A stretch of DNA of 64,000 bases from Pseudoips prasinana. Its lineage: Eukaryota; Arthropoda; Insecta; Lepidoptera; Nolidae. The stretch is taken from assembly GCA_951640165.1 (NCBI GenBank), contig OX621255.1, forward strand, positions 3,162,001 to 3,226,000. The letters run 5' to 3'. The translations under genes and the position numbers were made by a program. The stretch's first letter is position 1; every line of letters starts with the position of its first letter. This document shows, one piece after another, positions 30,557 to 40,940 of this stretch. The notes below the pieces were generated by a model. That model saw only the letters and a list, made by a program, of their open reading frames with translations, did not search any database and was not told the origin of the DNA.

Positions 30557-30871
30557 TAGCTGTGCCCCACGGTTTTACCCGCGTTAAACTTTATAAATTA
30601 TCACAGCTCCTCCCCCGTAGGTGATAGCGTGATAATGCCTATATGTTGACCCAACCTCTTAGTAATATTCATGAAAAAATTTAAGTAAATCCATGAAGTA
30701 CTTTTTGAGTTTAGCCCGGACATACCTAACTACATACAGACAAACAGACAAACATTCTAAAAACTATATTTTTGGCTTCGATATCGATTGTAGACCACAC
30801 CCCAGGTATCCTTTTAAAAAAATATTCAATGTACAGTTTCGACTTTCCTACGATTTTATTATATATATAGA
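30557..30871 (-). mobile_element. Helitron-like family B copy
   Basis: CTAGCTGTGCCCCACGG at the left and CGATTTTATTATATATATAG at the right, near full length. Confidence 0.65.
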
Positions 30872-30906
30872 TGTCAAATTCAGGTAGCTTTCATAATACG
30901 TTGTCT

Positions 30907-31070
30907 CATCATCATCATTATATCAGCCTAAAGACGCCCGCTGCTGGACCATGGCCTCCCCAAAAATCTTCGCAATTGCCGGGCTTGCGCTATCCAGCGA
31001 CTTCCAGCGATCCTCAGAAGATAATCGGTCTTTCTTGTAGGGGGCCTACCCACGCTGCGTCTTGAGAAGT
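30907..31070 (+). repeat. Retroposon family P copy
   Basis: ATCAGCCTAAAGACGCCCGC, CTGCTGGACCATGGCCTC and GGGGCCTACCCACGCTGCG. It ends at the LINE fragment that follows. Confidence 0.55.
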
Positions 31071-31079
31071 TTATTATAT

Positions 31080-31420
31080 ATATATATGGCCTTTGCGTCT
31101 GTTACAGACGATTTACGGCGCATTGTCTGAGAGACATTTCTTTTGGTGGCTAAACAAACGATGCGAGAGCGACATAGCCTGCCGCAGGCCTGACAAGAGA
31201 AGTTTGCGGTGGTTGGTGCCGAGCCGCTTTCATGTCGCTTCTGTCTCTTAACAACAAGAACTCCGAACCAGGCTTCATCACAGATCTTACGACCCTCCAC
31301 TACACGTTTGCGCCATTCAACTCTATTTTCAGCGAGCTTTTCCCAGCTACAGTGGTCAATTTTAAAAGCGGCCATATCCCGCTTGGTGCAGTCTTTAAAG
31401 CGAACGGCGAACCGTGAGAA
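31080..31420 (-). pseudogene. LINE protein C-terminus with C2H2-like finger
   Basis: About 110 codons on the minus strand: FKDCTKRDMAAFKIDHCSWE, WRKRVVEGRKICDEAW, then a finger CQACGRLCRSRIVCL. Insect endonuclease/reverse-transcriptase LINEs often end in this pattern (a W-rich block, then C-x2-C-x-R-x-C-x-SRIGL). A frame open upstream to about 31415 adds to it. It holds no catalytic part and is a 5'-truncated remnant. Confidence 0.6.
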
Positions 31421-31439
31421 GTTTATTATACAATGTATA

Positions 31440-31468
31440 ATCCTACTAATATTATAAATGCGAATGTT
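31440..31468 (+). mobile_element. Helitron-like family A 5' stub
   Basis: ATCCTACTAATATTATAAAT then GCGAATG; ends at a T-run before the SINE. Confidence 0.45.
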
Positions 31469-31493
31469 TTTTTTTCAGCACTACCAACTAGAC

Positions 31494-31743
31494 GGTCACC
31501 GTAGCCTAGTTGGTAGTGCTCCTGCCTACGCAGCTGGTGGCCCTGGGTTCGAATCCCGGTAAGTGCAAATATTTGTGTGATGAACACGAATATTTGTTTC
31601 TGAGTCATGGATGTTTTCTATGTATTTATGTATTTATCTATCTATATAAGTATGTATATCGTCGCCTGGTACTCATAGTACAAGCTTTGCTTAGTTTGGG
31701 GCTAGGATGATCTGTGTGACATTGTCCGAAGATATTATTATTA
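31494..31743 (+). mobile_element. SINE-A copy with an inverted stub before it
   Basis: Complete copy. Directly upstream (31478-31490) lies AGCACTACCAACTAG, the reverse complement of its own A-box region, making a short hairpin. Confidence 0.85.
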
Positions 31744-31869
31744 CAATTTTTTTGATAAGGCAGCGTAATGCCTAATCTTGCGACCCACAAATAGTGTCTT
31801 CGGGTGTGGTAGGTCGGTGTGGTAGGTAGTGGTATGTCGGACTCGCACCGACTAAACCTACTTGCCGTG

Positions 31870-32025
31870 GTATATATTTACAAAAGAAAAGTAGTATATG
31901 TAATATATCAGTTATCTGGTTTCCATAGTACAAGCTCTGCTTAGTTTGGGATCAGATGGCCGTGTGTAAATAATGTACGAGGACATTTATATTTTGTTTA
32001 TTGTCCCAGGATATTTATTATAACA
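31870..32025 (+). mobile_element. SINE-B copy, headless
   Basis: TATTTACAAAAGAAAAGTAG and the full 3' domain to TGTCCCAGGATATT, with a small insert near 31975-32005. Confidence 0.7.
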
Positions 32026-32349
32026 TCTGGCTATGGTGTACAACACGTGTAGACTCGCTACTTATTACAATCAACCTAACAGACACGTGTAGAAGTTACA
32101 TAAGTTGCTTGACCAAAGGAAACAATACAATTATCAACGTGACTGCGCTAACAAAACACCGGTTTTCTAAACAACAACAAATTCAAAGCGGCATTATCCA
32201 GGTTTCTTAAATAATCAGGGTTTATGTTTATTTTATTTTTTTAATACTTGTAGGAAGGCAAACAATCCCGTCTGATAGTTATCTAACTTTAATGTCCTTT
32301 AAATGTTATTAGACGCACACACACTCGCGCATGTAAAATACCACACGGA

Positions 32350-32720
32350 TGAATCTAGAGTCATACATACATACATAGACTCACGCCTGTTTCCCAGAGG
32401 GGTAGGCAGAGACAACGGATTTCCATTTGTCACGATCTTTGCACACGTCTTTTGCCTCGATTACTGGCATTATATTCTTCATACATGCTCGCCGGTTTAG
32501 GGTACTTCTGACCTGCCCTTTCTTGAGAACGTCTCCGATTTGGTCAGAGAATGTTCGACGAGGTCTTGCCCTTCCGGTTGTTCCATTCACACAGGCCAGG
32601 TATACTTCTTTGGTCAATCTTCTTTCATTCATCCATTCTAAATGGCCAAACCATCTCAGTATTCCTTTCGAGTCATGTAGACACAAAAAAGGAATTCTAC
32701 CATATCTGCACAAAAGCCTG
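32350..32720 (-). pseudogene. LINE reverse-transcriptase ORF, C-terminal fragment
   Basis: A 110-codon frame on the minus strand. [20 protein letters not shown], then [20 protein letters not shown] and [11 protein letters not shown] match the well-known C-terminal pattern of insect endonuclease-reverse transcriptases (RTE/Jockey-like). Catalytic motifs are absent. It was probably left by 5' truncation on insertion. Confidence 0.7.
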
Positions 32721-32892
32721 CTCGAAATCTTCTACTTTGCAACAGGAAGGATCTATGTCGCCTTATTTGATAACTATTTATGTTGATAGCCACAATTACC
32801 TGACACTTATTACTAAACAAACACCTCTTCAACATGGGTGCCACATACCATACACCCATCCACATCTATCGCACAGTTAAATTATAGTCTAT

Positions 32893-33022
32893 AGCTGTGC
32901 CCCGCGGTTTAACCCGCGTTAAATTTTATAAATTATCACAGCTTCTCCCCCGTCACCTATGGGGTGTTCACCCACCTAGAGTGATAATATGTAGCCTATA
33001 TGTTGACCCAACCTCTTAGTAA
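32893..33022 (-). mobile_element. Helitron-like family B, 3' half
   Basis: Starts TAGCTGTGCCCCGCGGTT. An insert of about 22 bp (CCTATGGGGTGTTCACCCAC) breaks the body, which stops at CTTAGTAAT. Confidence 0.55.
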
Positions 33023-33145
33023 TAGTGCCTACTTCGGCAACAGATGACTATACCATTTAATCTGACCTAAATTAGCCTGTTAAAATATTTTGTAACTTAG
33101 GCTTAAGTTTTTTGAACAATAAACATTATTATTATTATTATAATA
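33023..33145 (+). mobile_element. LINE tail with ATT repeat
   Basis: CTTCGGCAACAGATGACTAT to GAACAATAAACATTATTATT resembles a LINE 3' end closing in ATT repeats. Confidence 0.4.
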
Positions 33146-33442
33146 AAATCGTAGGAATTTCAAAACTGTACCTACATTGAATATTTAAAAAAAATATATT
33201 TTGGGCGTGATCTACAATCGATATCGAAGCCAAAAATATAGTTTCTAGAATTTTTGTCTGTATGTATGCCCGGGCTAAACTCAAAAAGTACTGCATGGAT
33301 TAACTTCAAATTTTACATGAATATTACTAAGAGGCCGGGTCAACATATAGGCTACATATTATTATCACGCTATCACCTACGAAGGAGGAGCAGTGGTATT
33401 CTTATAAAATTTTACGCGAGTAAAACCGCGGGGCACAGCTAG
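33146..33442 (+). mobile_element. Helitron-like family B copy
   Basis: ATAATAAAATCGTAGGAATT to GAGTAAAACCGCGGGGCAC then AGCTAG. Confidence 0.6.
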
Positions 33443-33714
33443 TACAGTAATATCTTTCTAACTTCACTATTTATATCTCCCTCTCAACTTCTGTTCGCCT
33501 CTCCCGATCACAATTTTCTTAACGCTCACGTCACTCATTTTCCAGCTTATTCCCCAAATCAAGCGTAACGAAGTTTTACGTACTTTAATAATGATACACG
33601 TGCTTCTACACTGCAAACATGCGTGATGTTATTGAATAATCCTAAGACGCTAGAGGAGGCACTCAAACCATGCTTTTGAGGTCTCTTGAACATGAAAACT
33701 AAATGTTTTGTGTA
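33443..33714. other. Unassigned interval
   Basis: No family recognised. Confidence 0.3.
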
Positions 33715-33965
33715 GCCAAATAAGTCAAGTTTACTTTAGATAATTAAACCTACACATGATCCTTGACAATAACTTAATTTAAGTTAGCTAAATATCGTTA
33801 CTATTATAAAATAAATCTAATTGTAAATTATTTCCTACAATCCGTGTACCTAAATATCTATATGTACCTAGAAATAATTAGAAATTAATTATATATTACT
33901 ACGAACATGTTCTGACTATTTATAAGCGCTTTTCCAAAGTCTACGTGAATAAAAACCTTTTTTAT
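33715..33965 (+). mobile_element. LINE tail family S copy
   Basis: ATGATCCTTGACAATAACTT, the ATATCTATATGTACCTAG block and GAACATGTTCTGACTATTTA then AAGCGCTT and AATAAAAACC. Copies in reverse lie at 50390, 50895 and 53600. A polyadenylated 3' end, 5'-truncated. Confidence 0.6.
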
Positions 33966-34117
33966 TTATTTATTTTACTCACAATAGCCGAAAGCGCCCA
34001 ATCAGGGCGCCAAGTGAGGAAACCAACCACCCAACTAAACTAAACTAAGTTACGCACAGAGAGAGAAAGACCCGGATGGAAGAAGCTGTGTGGTTTTCGG
34101 CCCATAAAGAATAACAG

Positions 34118-34136
34118 GGCACACACACACGCACAT

Positions 34137-34194
<58 letters not shown>

Positions 34195-34200
34195 AGAGAG
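34118..34200. repeat. (AC)n microsatellite
   Basis: About 35 dinucleotides ending in AGAGAGAGAG. It lies at the 3' end of the minus-strand SINE-D copy. Confidence 0.95.
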
Positions 34201-34204
34201 ATAA

Positions 34205-34500
34205 ACATGATGTCCTCCCGACCGAGTCTTAATGAAGACTAGCCAATTGCGCAGGACATATTATAGTGCACAAGTGTGTGCGCAAACACAGGGGCACTTT
34301 CTATTCCATCACTCTCATGATCCGATGGGACGCCTAGCGACTCGACCGGAAAGAGTTCAGGTACAGGACCGACGGCTTTACGCGCTCTCCGAGGCACGGG
34401 GGTGTAATTAGGGGGGGTTTTACGGAAAAATCCCAAAATCATTTTTTGGACTGACCCGGATTTGAACCCAGGACCTCATTATCTGTGTGTCGGTAGTTAA
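34205..34500 (-). mobile_element. SINE-D copy 2
   Basis: AGTGCACAAGTGTGTGCGCA, CTCATGATCCGATGGGACG, GACCGGAAAGAGTTCAGG and the tRNA-like head complement GGATTTGAACCCAGGACC. The tail borders the (AC)n tract. Confidence 0.65.
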
Positions 34501-35261
34501 AATACCTTAAATTACAGTACTAGAGCTTTCTCACGTTAATTGAAAACCATTCCTCTTTTTGAAGTCGGTTAAAATATACCAAGCTTTAGTAAACACATTT
34601 CAAGTTATCGCACTCTTACTTATTATTAACATTACTTCCACCACAACTAGAAAACAATACTTAACAGCACACATAGCAATTACCAAACGATTATCGCCTG
34701 TTCTTCCTAACTGTACATGGTGCTTGTGCCGCAATACGAAAAGCTGTAACAATCATTCCGTTACCACTGCAAATTGAGTTCTATAAATAAGTGTATAAAT
34801 ATGGATTTGTAATAACAGGAGTGTTTGTTTGGCCATTTAAGAAGTAAGGTGGTACAATGGTGAGCACGGCTAATCAGGAAGAGATGTTATCTCTCTCAAG
34901 TCTGTTGGTGATTGTCTTGGTTGAGTTTGATTGAAATCGATTGCGTGGTTGAACTATGGAGCCACCAGAGTATGGAGCGTAAATTGCTATATATTTTTGT
35001 TTTCCTGACGTTTACAGTTAGAATAGAAGGCTTTCACTTCTTCGCCGGACAATAAAGGTAAATATTACTTCGATTAAATTCTTTACAACAAAAACATAAA
35101 ATAAAAAAATAATAAATCTTATTTTGCTATAAATACTCGGACCGTCTAGCAATAGACAAAAAACATAAATATAAAACCTAAAAAAAAAAAAAAAAAAAAA
35201 CGGTTAGCGCTTTCTCAGGTTGCATAAATCCATCAAAAAATTATGTTAATACTATTAATAT

Positions 35262-35263
<2 letters not shown>
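34501..35263. other. Unassigned interval
   Basis: AT-rich; contains an A-run at 35180-35200. No gene or family recognised. Confidence 0.4.

Positions 35264-35314
<51 letters not shown>
35264..35314. repeat. (AT)n tract, left of a 2.83-kb element
   Basis: About 25 dinucleotides, ending exactly at the inverted repeat CGCTTGTTTG. Confidence 0.95.
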
Positions 35315-35316
<2 letters not shown>

Positions 35317-35810
35317 CTTGTTTGTTGCAACACTGTCATAACTAAAAAAACGTAATTTTTCAGGAGAGCGATTTTAAAGATTTTTTTTTTTTTGAGTTAC
35401 ACATCTAAATTACAAATAAAGTACTTGCAAGCCGTATGTGATAGATTTGTTCATTACTGTACTTGTAAAGGCATGTACTAAAATATATATAAATATTGTC
35501 TTTGTCTAGTAATAAATAAAAAACGAGAAGTTGTCCCCACTTGTGTCTTTGTTGCAGACAATAAATAAATCTTAAAAGTATTTTCCCAAAATAGGTCATT
35601 CTTACACCACAAACATATGCGAAAGTTTAACAAAATTCGTTAGTTAAACACATAATGACACTAATGCAGAAAAGGTTGAATTCATTTTAAAGAAATAAAA
35701 CAGTTTCTACAGGTTTTAACCATTATTCTTTAGTTGCAAAATAAAGAAAAATAATCAACTTTATATAAATCTTCTAGTATTTTACCTACGTACTTATTAG
35801 AAAAACATTA

Positions 35811-37076
35811 GGTTGGGGAAAAAGTCATTTCGCATTCTAGTATGTATGAACTTGTCATAAAATCTCTTTGGCTATACTTATTTGTATCTGGCTGGTTTTG
35901 GTATCATTGAAAGTTTAAATTTTAAAGAGCATAATTCCAAATATAAATTAGGAAAATGTGTGTTTTCAATTGTTTTTCGTACTGTCAAGAAGAGTGAATG
36001 TAATGAAAAAATTCGATTCATTTTAAAAATTTACTACAAAAAAATTAAAATGCAACGCAAGCCCCGAAAAACTTTTGCGATGTTTATGGACCTAGTGCAG
36101 TATCTGTGAGAGTAGCAAAAAATTGATTTAAGCGTTTTCAATCCGGAGATGTTGATGTAAAAGATGCACGTCGCTCTGTTGCCCTATTACGGATAAAATG
36201 AATGCCATTTCTGAAAAAGTGGAGCAAGATCGGCATGTCAGTAGTTAACGACGTAGCTGAAGAACTGGAAATTGACCACAAAACAGTTTTGGCGCATTTG
36301 AAAAAAAACTGGGTACACATAAAAGCTCGATATGTGGGTACCTCACGAGCTCACTGAAAGAAACCTAATGAAACGTGGTCTCATTTGTGATTATCTATTA
36401 AGACTTGAATGAAACCGAACCATTTTTGAAGAAGCTGATAACTGGTGATGAAATGTGGATCACGTATGACAATAACGTCCGCAAAAGGTCGTGGTCAAAG
36501 GCCGGTCAGGCTTCACAGACTATGGTGAAACCCGAGTTAACTCACAACCAGGTGATGCTGGTGTGTTGTGGGATTGTAAGGGCATTGTTAATTATGAGCT
36601 GTTACTACCAGGCAGGACCATCGATTCTGAACTCTACTGCGAACAACTGATCAGATTAAAGCAAGAAGTTGAGAGAAAGCGGCCGGAATTAATCAACAGA
36701 AAGGGTGTGCTTTTTCATCATGATAACGCTAGACCTCACACATCTTTAGCCACTCAGCAAAAATTAAGAGAGTTTGGCTGGGAGGTGTTAATGCATCCGC
36801 CGTATAATCCTGACCTTGCACCTTTAGACTTCCACCTGTTTCGGTCTCTTCAGAATTCTTTAGGCAGTGTCAGGTTAACATCACGAGAGGACTGCCAAAA
36901 CCACGTGTTGCAGTATTTTGATCAGAAGTCCCAAAATTTCTATAGCAATGGGATCATGTCCCTACCTACAAGATGGCAAAAAGTTATCGAACAAAATGGT
37001 AACTACATACTTTAGTTAAATGTAAATAAACAGTGTTAAATATTGATTTGAATTTTCTTAAAAAATGCGAAGTAAC
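35811..37076 (+). mobile_element. Mariner element, decayed
   Basis: The left inverted repeat GGTTGGGGAAAAAGTCATTT starts after TA (35809-35810). The right end keeps only AATGCGAAGTAAC before TA (37077-37078). The transposase frame between them is broken in several places. Confidence 0.75.
36050..37015 (+). pseudogene. Mariner transposase pseudogene
   Basis: The N-terminal part (36050-36350) is in pieces in several frames, with traces of the DNA-binding domain (SGDVDVKDARRS, LEIDHKTVLAHLKK). The first catalytic Asp is in ITGDEMWITYD (frame at 36405). A shift near 36540-36560 moves to the frame from 36491, which holds HHDNARPHTS and PPYNPDLAPLDF; the gap between the second and third Asp is 34 residues (DD34D). 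The C-terminus RWQKVIEQNG and the stop are intact. It cannot produce transposase. Confidence 0.85.
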
Positions 37077-37080
37077 TAGT

Positions 37081-37400
37081 CATTAGAACTATTGTCTCCT
37101 GTATCGTGTATTCTACTTATCGTAGGTCCGTAATCGCTATCTCTATCAGAATCATCACATTCTTCTTCGGGTTCAAATAAAGGTGGTTTACTAGTAGAAG
37201 CTGTGAAAAAAAATAAAATGGTAAAAGTAAGAAATTATCCTATAAAGTAATTTGTATAAATTCTTGGCGATGAATGTGCCCTTATCCTTCAATGACGGAT
37301 TTTTTTGCTTTTGAGTGCTTCTGTTCTCAAACTCCGTTTCGTCTTCGCTTGATGTACTAGATGAATTAGATGAACTTGAAGAATTAGAGCTGGATGAAAC
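37081..37400 (-). pseudogene. Possible two-exon remnant, Ser-rich then acidic
   Basis: On the minus strand, 37400 to 37290 reads a Ser-rich run passing into SSEDETEFENRSTQKQKN. After a pyrimidine tract and CAG acceptor at 37201, the frame reads STSKPPLFEPEEECDDSDRD then SDYGP to NSSND and a stop at the mariner junction. A donor-like AAGGATAAG lies at about 37293. Low-complexity acidic N-termini occur in some DNA transposases, but the protein is not recognised and the gene model is inferred. Confidence 0.25.
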
Positions 37401-38142
37401 AGAGGATTATGCCAATGTCAGGGCAGTTGTGGTATTGTTACTTCCGGTAATGGAATTTATTTCTCCATGTCTGCGCTTTATTTTGCCTCAATAAGATTAA
37501 CTAATAAGCGCCCGCGCGACGCTGAGAACAAATAGGAGAGAAACAATTAACACCAAAATAATATTTTGTTTGTTGCAATAGTAACATAACTCATAATAAT
37601 ACTAAAATATACTGAATGTTTTCTGTTAGAACGGTATATTCAAAATATGACTTTTAGTTTTCAACATTGAAATGCATTGTTATTATTACAATAATGACTT
37701 AACGATAAATAATAAAAAAACACCCTTAGTTTTACGTGCAATAGCGTCATTTTGTTTAATAATACAAAACAATTTAACTCAGTTTATGTTGCAATAGTGT
37801 CATAATACAAAATAATTCCATATTGTACAAAATGATTAATGTGAGAATAGCTCTTACCATATGTTACAAAAACGTATTAACTCCAAATATGACGTCCTTG
37901 AGAAACACGATGCGTGCTTCTGCGTCGACCACTTTTGAGTAACTGAGATAGCACTATATTGAAACAAACGAATGCCCTCTCTATGAGCGTGCAAAAACGA
38001 CATGTGTAGCCACCTAGCGGATTCGTGTGGAAGGATCTTTATGCCATTCTAGTACTAAAAAATATACTAATCAAAGAGTATTTTTTTCACATAATCCGAA
38101 AATTCCGTGTATTTGAGATATGTCACTCTTGCAATAAACAAG

Positions 38143-38144
<2 letters not shown>

Positions 38145-38192
<48 letters not shown>
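38145..38192. repeat. (AT)n tract, right of the 2.83-kb element
   Basis: About 24 dinucleotides beginning directly after ACAAGCG. Confidence 0.95.
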
Positions 38193-38194
<2 letters not shown>

Positions 38195-38520
38195 CCATTG
38201 ACGTTGTACCGAATAGTTCAAGTTGTTGCGCACTATGGTATGGGCCTTAAAAATATAATAATAATTGTTTTATATACATACTAGATACGATGCGAAGCGC
38301 CGTGTGCACTTCGTTCATATCTACCCACCGCAACACAGAAAAAATGGATGGAATTTGTGTATTTGTGAATTGTGTTATTTGTAAAATTGTTTAGGTTGTT
38401 ATTTGTATTGTATAGTTTAGTATTTTAGTTTAATATTTGTAAGTAGCCACGCTTGGCGTCCTATATTAAGTATTTTAATTTCTCTGCAAGTGATGTATTC
38501 TTAAGAGAAATAAAGAACCT
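38193..38520 (+). repeat. AT-rich retroposon-like tail
   Basis: Ends AAGAGAAATAAAGAACCTTT, which looks like a polyadenylated 3' end. No coding part. Confidence 0.35.
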
Positions 38521-39108
38521 TTAACCGTATATAAAAGTATAAACTAGCCGACGAGTACGGTGTACTACGGTTGACTGGTAGACAATGCCTGGCATTGATG
38601 GGTTCGTGACGGTGCAAAGGAGGAAGCGCCGAATGCGAACCAACAAGAACCGCTGCGGCAACGCTCCTACGGAGCCCAACACGAGTCTGCGTGCCGCCAA
38701 GCCGAATACACCGGTGTATATCTCCCGCCTGCACTACACCACGAAGGCGGAGGACATCGTGGAGTACGTGCGCCAGAAGATCAAGTACACGCCGAGGGTG
38801 CAGTTACTGGAGTCGCGCCGGAACGTCAACTTTAAGGCGTTCGTGGTGCGAGTACCGAATTGCTTTCTGCCCCGCGTCATGGATGAGGACTTTTGGCCGC
38901 AGGACGTGGTGTTCCGTCGCTTCCGCGGACAAGTGCCACAGGACAGCACAAAGACAATAAGTGCAAAGTGAAGTGTTACTAACATAGTCTTAAGCCCTAT
39001 ATACTAACACTTTTTGTATATATTTTATATATGTTAGTCTGTAAGGTATATATCTATGGGCCATTAGATGCCTGATAATAAATGATTATTATTATTATTA
39101 TTATTATA
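38521..39108 (+). mobile_element. ORF1-only (half-LINE-like) retroposon
   Basis: A short leader, one intact ORF, a 3' UTR (CATTAGATGCCTGATAATAA) and an ATT tail at 39089-39107, with no reverse transcriptase between ORF and tail. An ORF1 joined directly to a LINE 3' end is the layout of HAL1-like derivatives. The ORF is far more GC-rich than its surroundings. Confidence 0.55.
38585..38971 (+). CDS. LINE ORF1-type protein, 128 aa
   Basis: ATG follows an in-frame TAG, so the start is well set. Residues 1-40 are basic (RRKRRMRTNKNR). From about 43 a compact domain reads VYISRLHYTTKAEDIVEYVR, then a strand-rich half with NFKAFVVRVP and EDFWPQDVVFRRFRG. This pattern closes the ORF1 (gag-like, RNA-binding) protein of many insect LINEs, and looks like an RRM-type fold: strand, helix, strands, final aromatic strand. 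Full-length ORF1 proteins also have a long N-terminus and often zinc knuckles, both absent here. It is uninterrupted and GC-rich. It may be recent, or kept for some use; the sequence does not decide. Confidence 0.6.
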   Translation: MPGIDGFVTVQRRKRRMRTNKNRCGNAPTEPNTSLRAAKPNTPVYISRLHYTTKAEDIVEYVRQKIKYTPRVQLLESRRNVNFKAFVVRVPNCFLPRVMDEDFWPQDVVFRRFRGQVPQDSTKTISAK

Positions 39109-39898
39109 AAGTCGGCCTATGTACAAATATGTGCATTAAGTTTTTAAATAAATAAAAAAATACTACTGCTCCCATTAAAGAGGCAAGAGCAAATACGGCC
39201 CTATTATGCTCAGATCGTAGATGTTTGCAGAAGTTAAGCTTTCAGTCAAGGATCATCCTCAAATATTTGGCTATCCTTCCCGAGGGCTTGTCTTGCCGAA
39301 CATGCACCGAGGCAGCATACCTGCGTTCCCGAAGCCAGACGCATAGGGAAGTCTACGGCAGGTTAGCTTTAGTCGGTGAGTCTGTCGGAGTCTCACAGAC
39401 TAAACCTGTTACAACCACCTACTCAACGGCAGACGCTCTTTGGGGTTGGCATGTATAGAGATTCCGCCTGCCTTAACGAAAAAGGTTCGCCGAACATTTG
39501 GATAGGTTCTAATGACTATGTCCTTGGAAAGGTTAACCTCAGGGTAAGTTTAAAAGTACCTCAATCTCTATAATTTAAAATATAATCATTTCTTTAAAGA
39601 CTACGTCCGCTTTAGAGAATTAATTCCTTGGATCGCGGGAAACTTGACTCTCACTCAAAATAACATCAACGATTTCTAGGTCTAACTATTAATTGTCCTG
39701 CGCGGGGTACGAACCTGAAACACGATGGTGACGAGGTGGTAGCGATACAAACACCTTAAAGTCCCGGCCAGCGCCGAGGTGGTAGCGACCACGTTAAAGT
39801 CCCGGCCACATGTGCGGTCTAATAATTATCAAAGCTATATAAATCAAACCTGCAATTAAAATTCCAAAATCACCATTATGCTTCAGACAGATATTATG
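39109..39898. repeat. Mixed retroposon debris
   Basis: 39190-39470 is GC-richer, with GTCGGAGTCTCACAGACTAA like the phrase at 31830-31850. The 77-codon frame there has no recognised domain. 39730-39830 holds a direct repeat of GAGGTGGTAGCGA and AAAGTCCCGGCCA. Confidence 0.35.
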
Positions 39899-39900
39899 TA

Positions 39901-40034
39901 CAGACGCCAGCACATCAAGCTACCCCAATCTGTCAAATTTCCCCAATTTAAACTGAACCTTATGCTTATGTGATAAAGTTGAAAGTCTATAAAAGAAATT
40001 TGACAGATTGGGTAGCTGGATGTGCTGTGCTTTA
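39901..40034. mobile_element. Hairpin MITE M, right arm shortened
   Basis: Full left arm (CAGACGCCAGCACATCAAGC) and centre. The right arm ends GGATGTGCTG and lacks the last nucleotides. Confidence 0.8.
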
Positions 40035-40434
40035 CAAAATCACTGAACCAATTTCGATTAGCCCAACATTGTTGGATTTTACATCCGTTTAATTAGTGAG
40101 TAAGTCGTGTGAAGCTAGCGAGATATTCGAACTGATATGGCCACAATACGCCGTGAGAGTGCGTACGCTTTCTAATGCACAATTACTTCTCTACGCGTAT
40201 AGGAGTCTTATAATCACGATTTTGTTGGTGAAAATATTTTTATTGCTAGATTTTTATCAGATTCAACAGCCGTATAGAACGGAACGTTAATATATGTTTT
40301 ACATATAGAAAGATGATGTATACCACTTTCATATTTAACTGTGATATCGGTATTAATTAAATAAGGGGCATATTATACAACGCCATCTAGCCCAAAGTAA
40401 GCAAAGCTTTAATAGATCCTAGCAAACGAATCAT
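40035..40434. other. Unassigned interval
   Basis: The 64-codon frame at 40096 is not recognised. Confidence 0.35.
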
Positions 40435-40700
40435 CTTACTTACTTATCGTATGGGCAGTGGTTACCCTAGTGTCAGAGTTGTTCAAGCCGCCCAGTAGGC
40501 CTCTGACATGGCTTAACGACTGTTGTCTAATGACTACAACCGGGACCGACAGCTTAACGTGCCCTCCGAAGCACGGAGACGCTCAGATATTAAACCACTT
40601 TGGCGGTCACCCATCTATGGACTGACCGCGAGCCTAGTTGCTTAACCTCGCTGATCACTTACGGACCGTTGAGAGCATCAAGCTGTGAGCGCCTCAGCAA
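40435..40700 (-). mobile_element. 5S-rRNA-like SINE copy 4
   Basis: Near full length, from CTTACTTACTTATCGTATGG to GAGCGCCTCA, with GGCGGTCACCCATCTATGGA and TTGCTTAACCTCGC intact. Confidence 0.75.
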
Positions 40701-40729
40701 AAATCATCATTAGATCGGGACATAGGACG

Positions 40730-40875
40730 TCGTAGGTTTGATTCCCTCTCAGGACAAATACATGTCTGTTTGTCCTGAGTCTGGATGGATCTATATGTGT
40801 ATGTATTTACAAAAGAATAGTAGTATTTCAGTCATCTGGTTTCCATAGAACGAATCTGCTTAGATTGGGATCAGT
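40730..40875 (+). mobile_element. SINE-B copy, 5'-shortened
   Basis: The B box GGTTTGATTCCC, CAGGACAAATACATGTCTG and the 3' domain are present; the A box is not. Confidence 0.6.
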
Positions 40876-40889
40876 GCGTGAAAAAAAAC

Positions 40890-40940
40890 TAAATATCTAA
40901 ATCAGTCTAATAACGTCCACTGCTGGACATAGGCCTCTCC
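40890..40940 (+). repeat. Retroposon family P fragment
   Basis: ACGTCCACTGCTGGACATAG then GCCTCTCCC, ending at the LINE tail on the other strand. Confidence 0.5.

Larger units (their letters stand above)
35315..38144. mobile_element. 2.83-kb inverted-repeat element inside (AT)n
   Basis: The left end CGCTTGTTTGTTGCAACACT and the complement of the right end CGCTTGTTTATTGCAAGAGT match over about 45 bp with gaps in identity. (AT)n abuts both ends. A TTGCAA-A-TG-CATAA motif also occurs inside (37571, 37737, 37789), as subterminal transposase sites do in DNA transposons. It carries a dead mariner (35811-37076) and a possible exon remnant (37081-37400). No transposase of its own is recognised. Confidence 0.55.

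Noticed and set aside
35811..37076. Active second mariner
   Set aside because: The transposase is frameshifted several times and the right inverted repeat is mostly lost.
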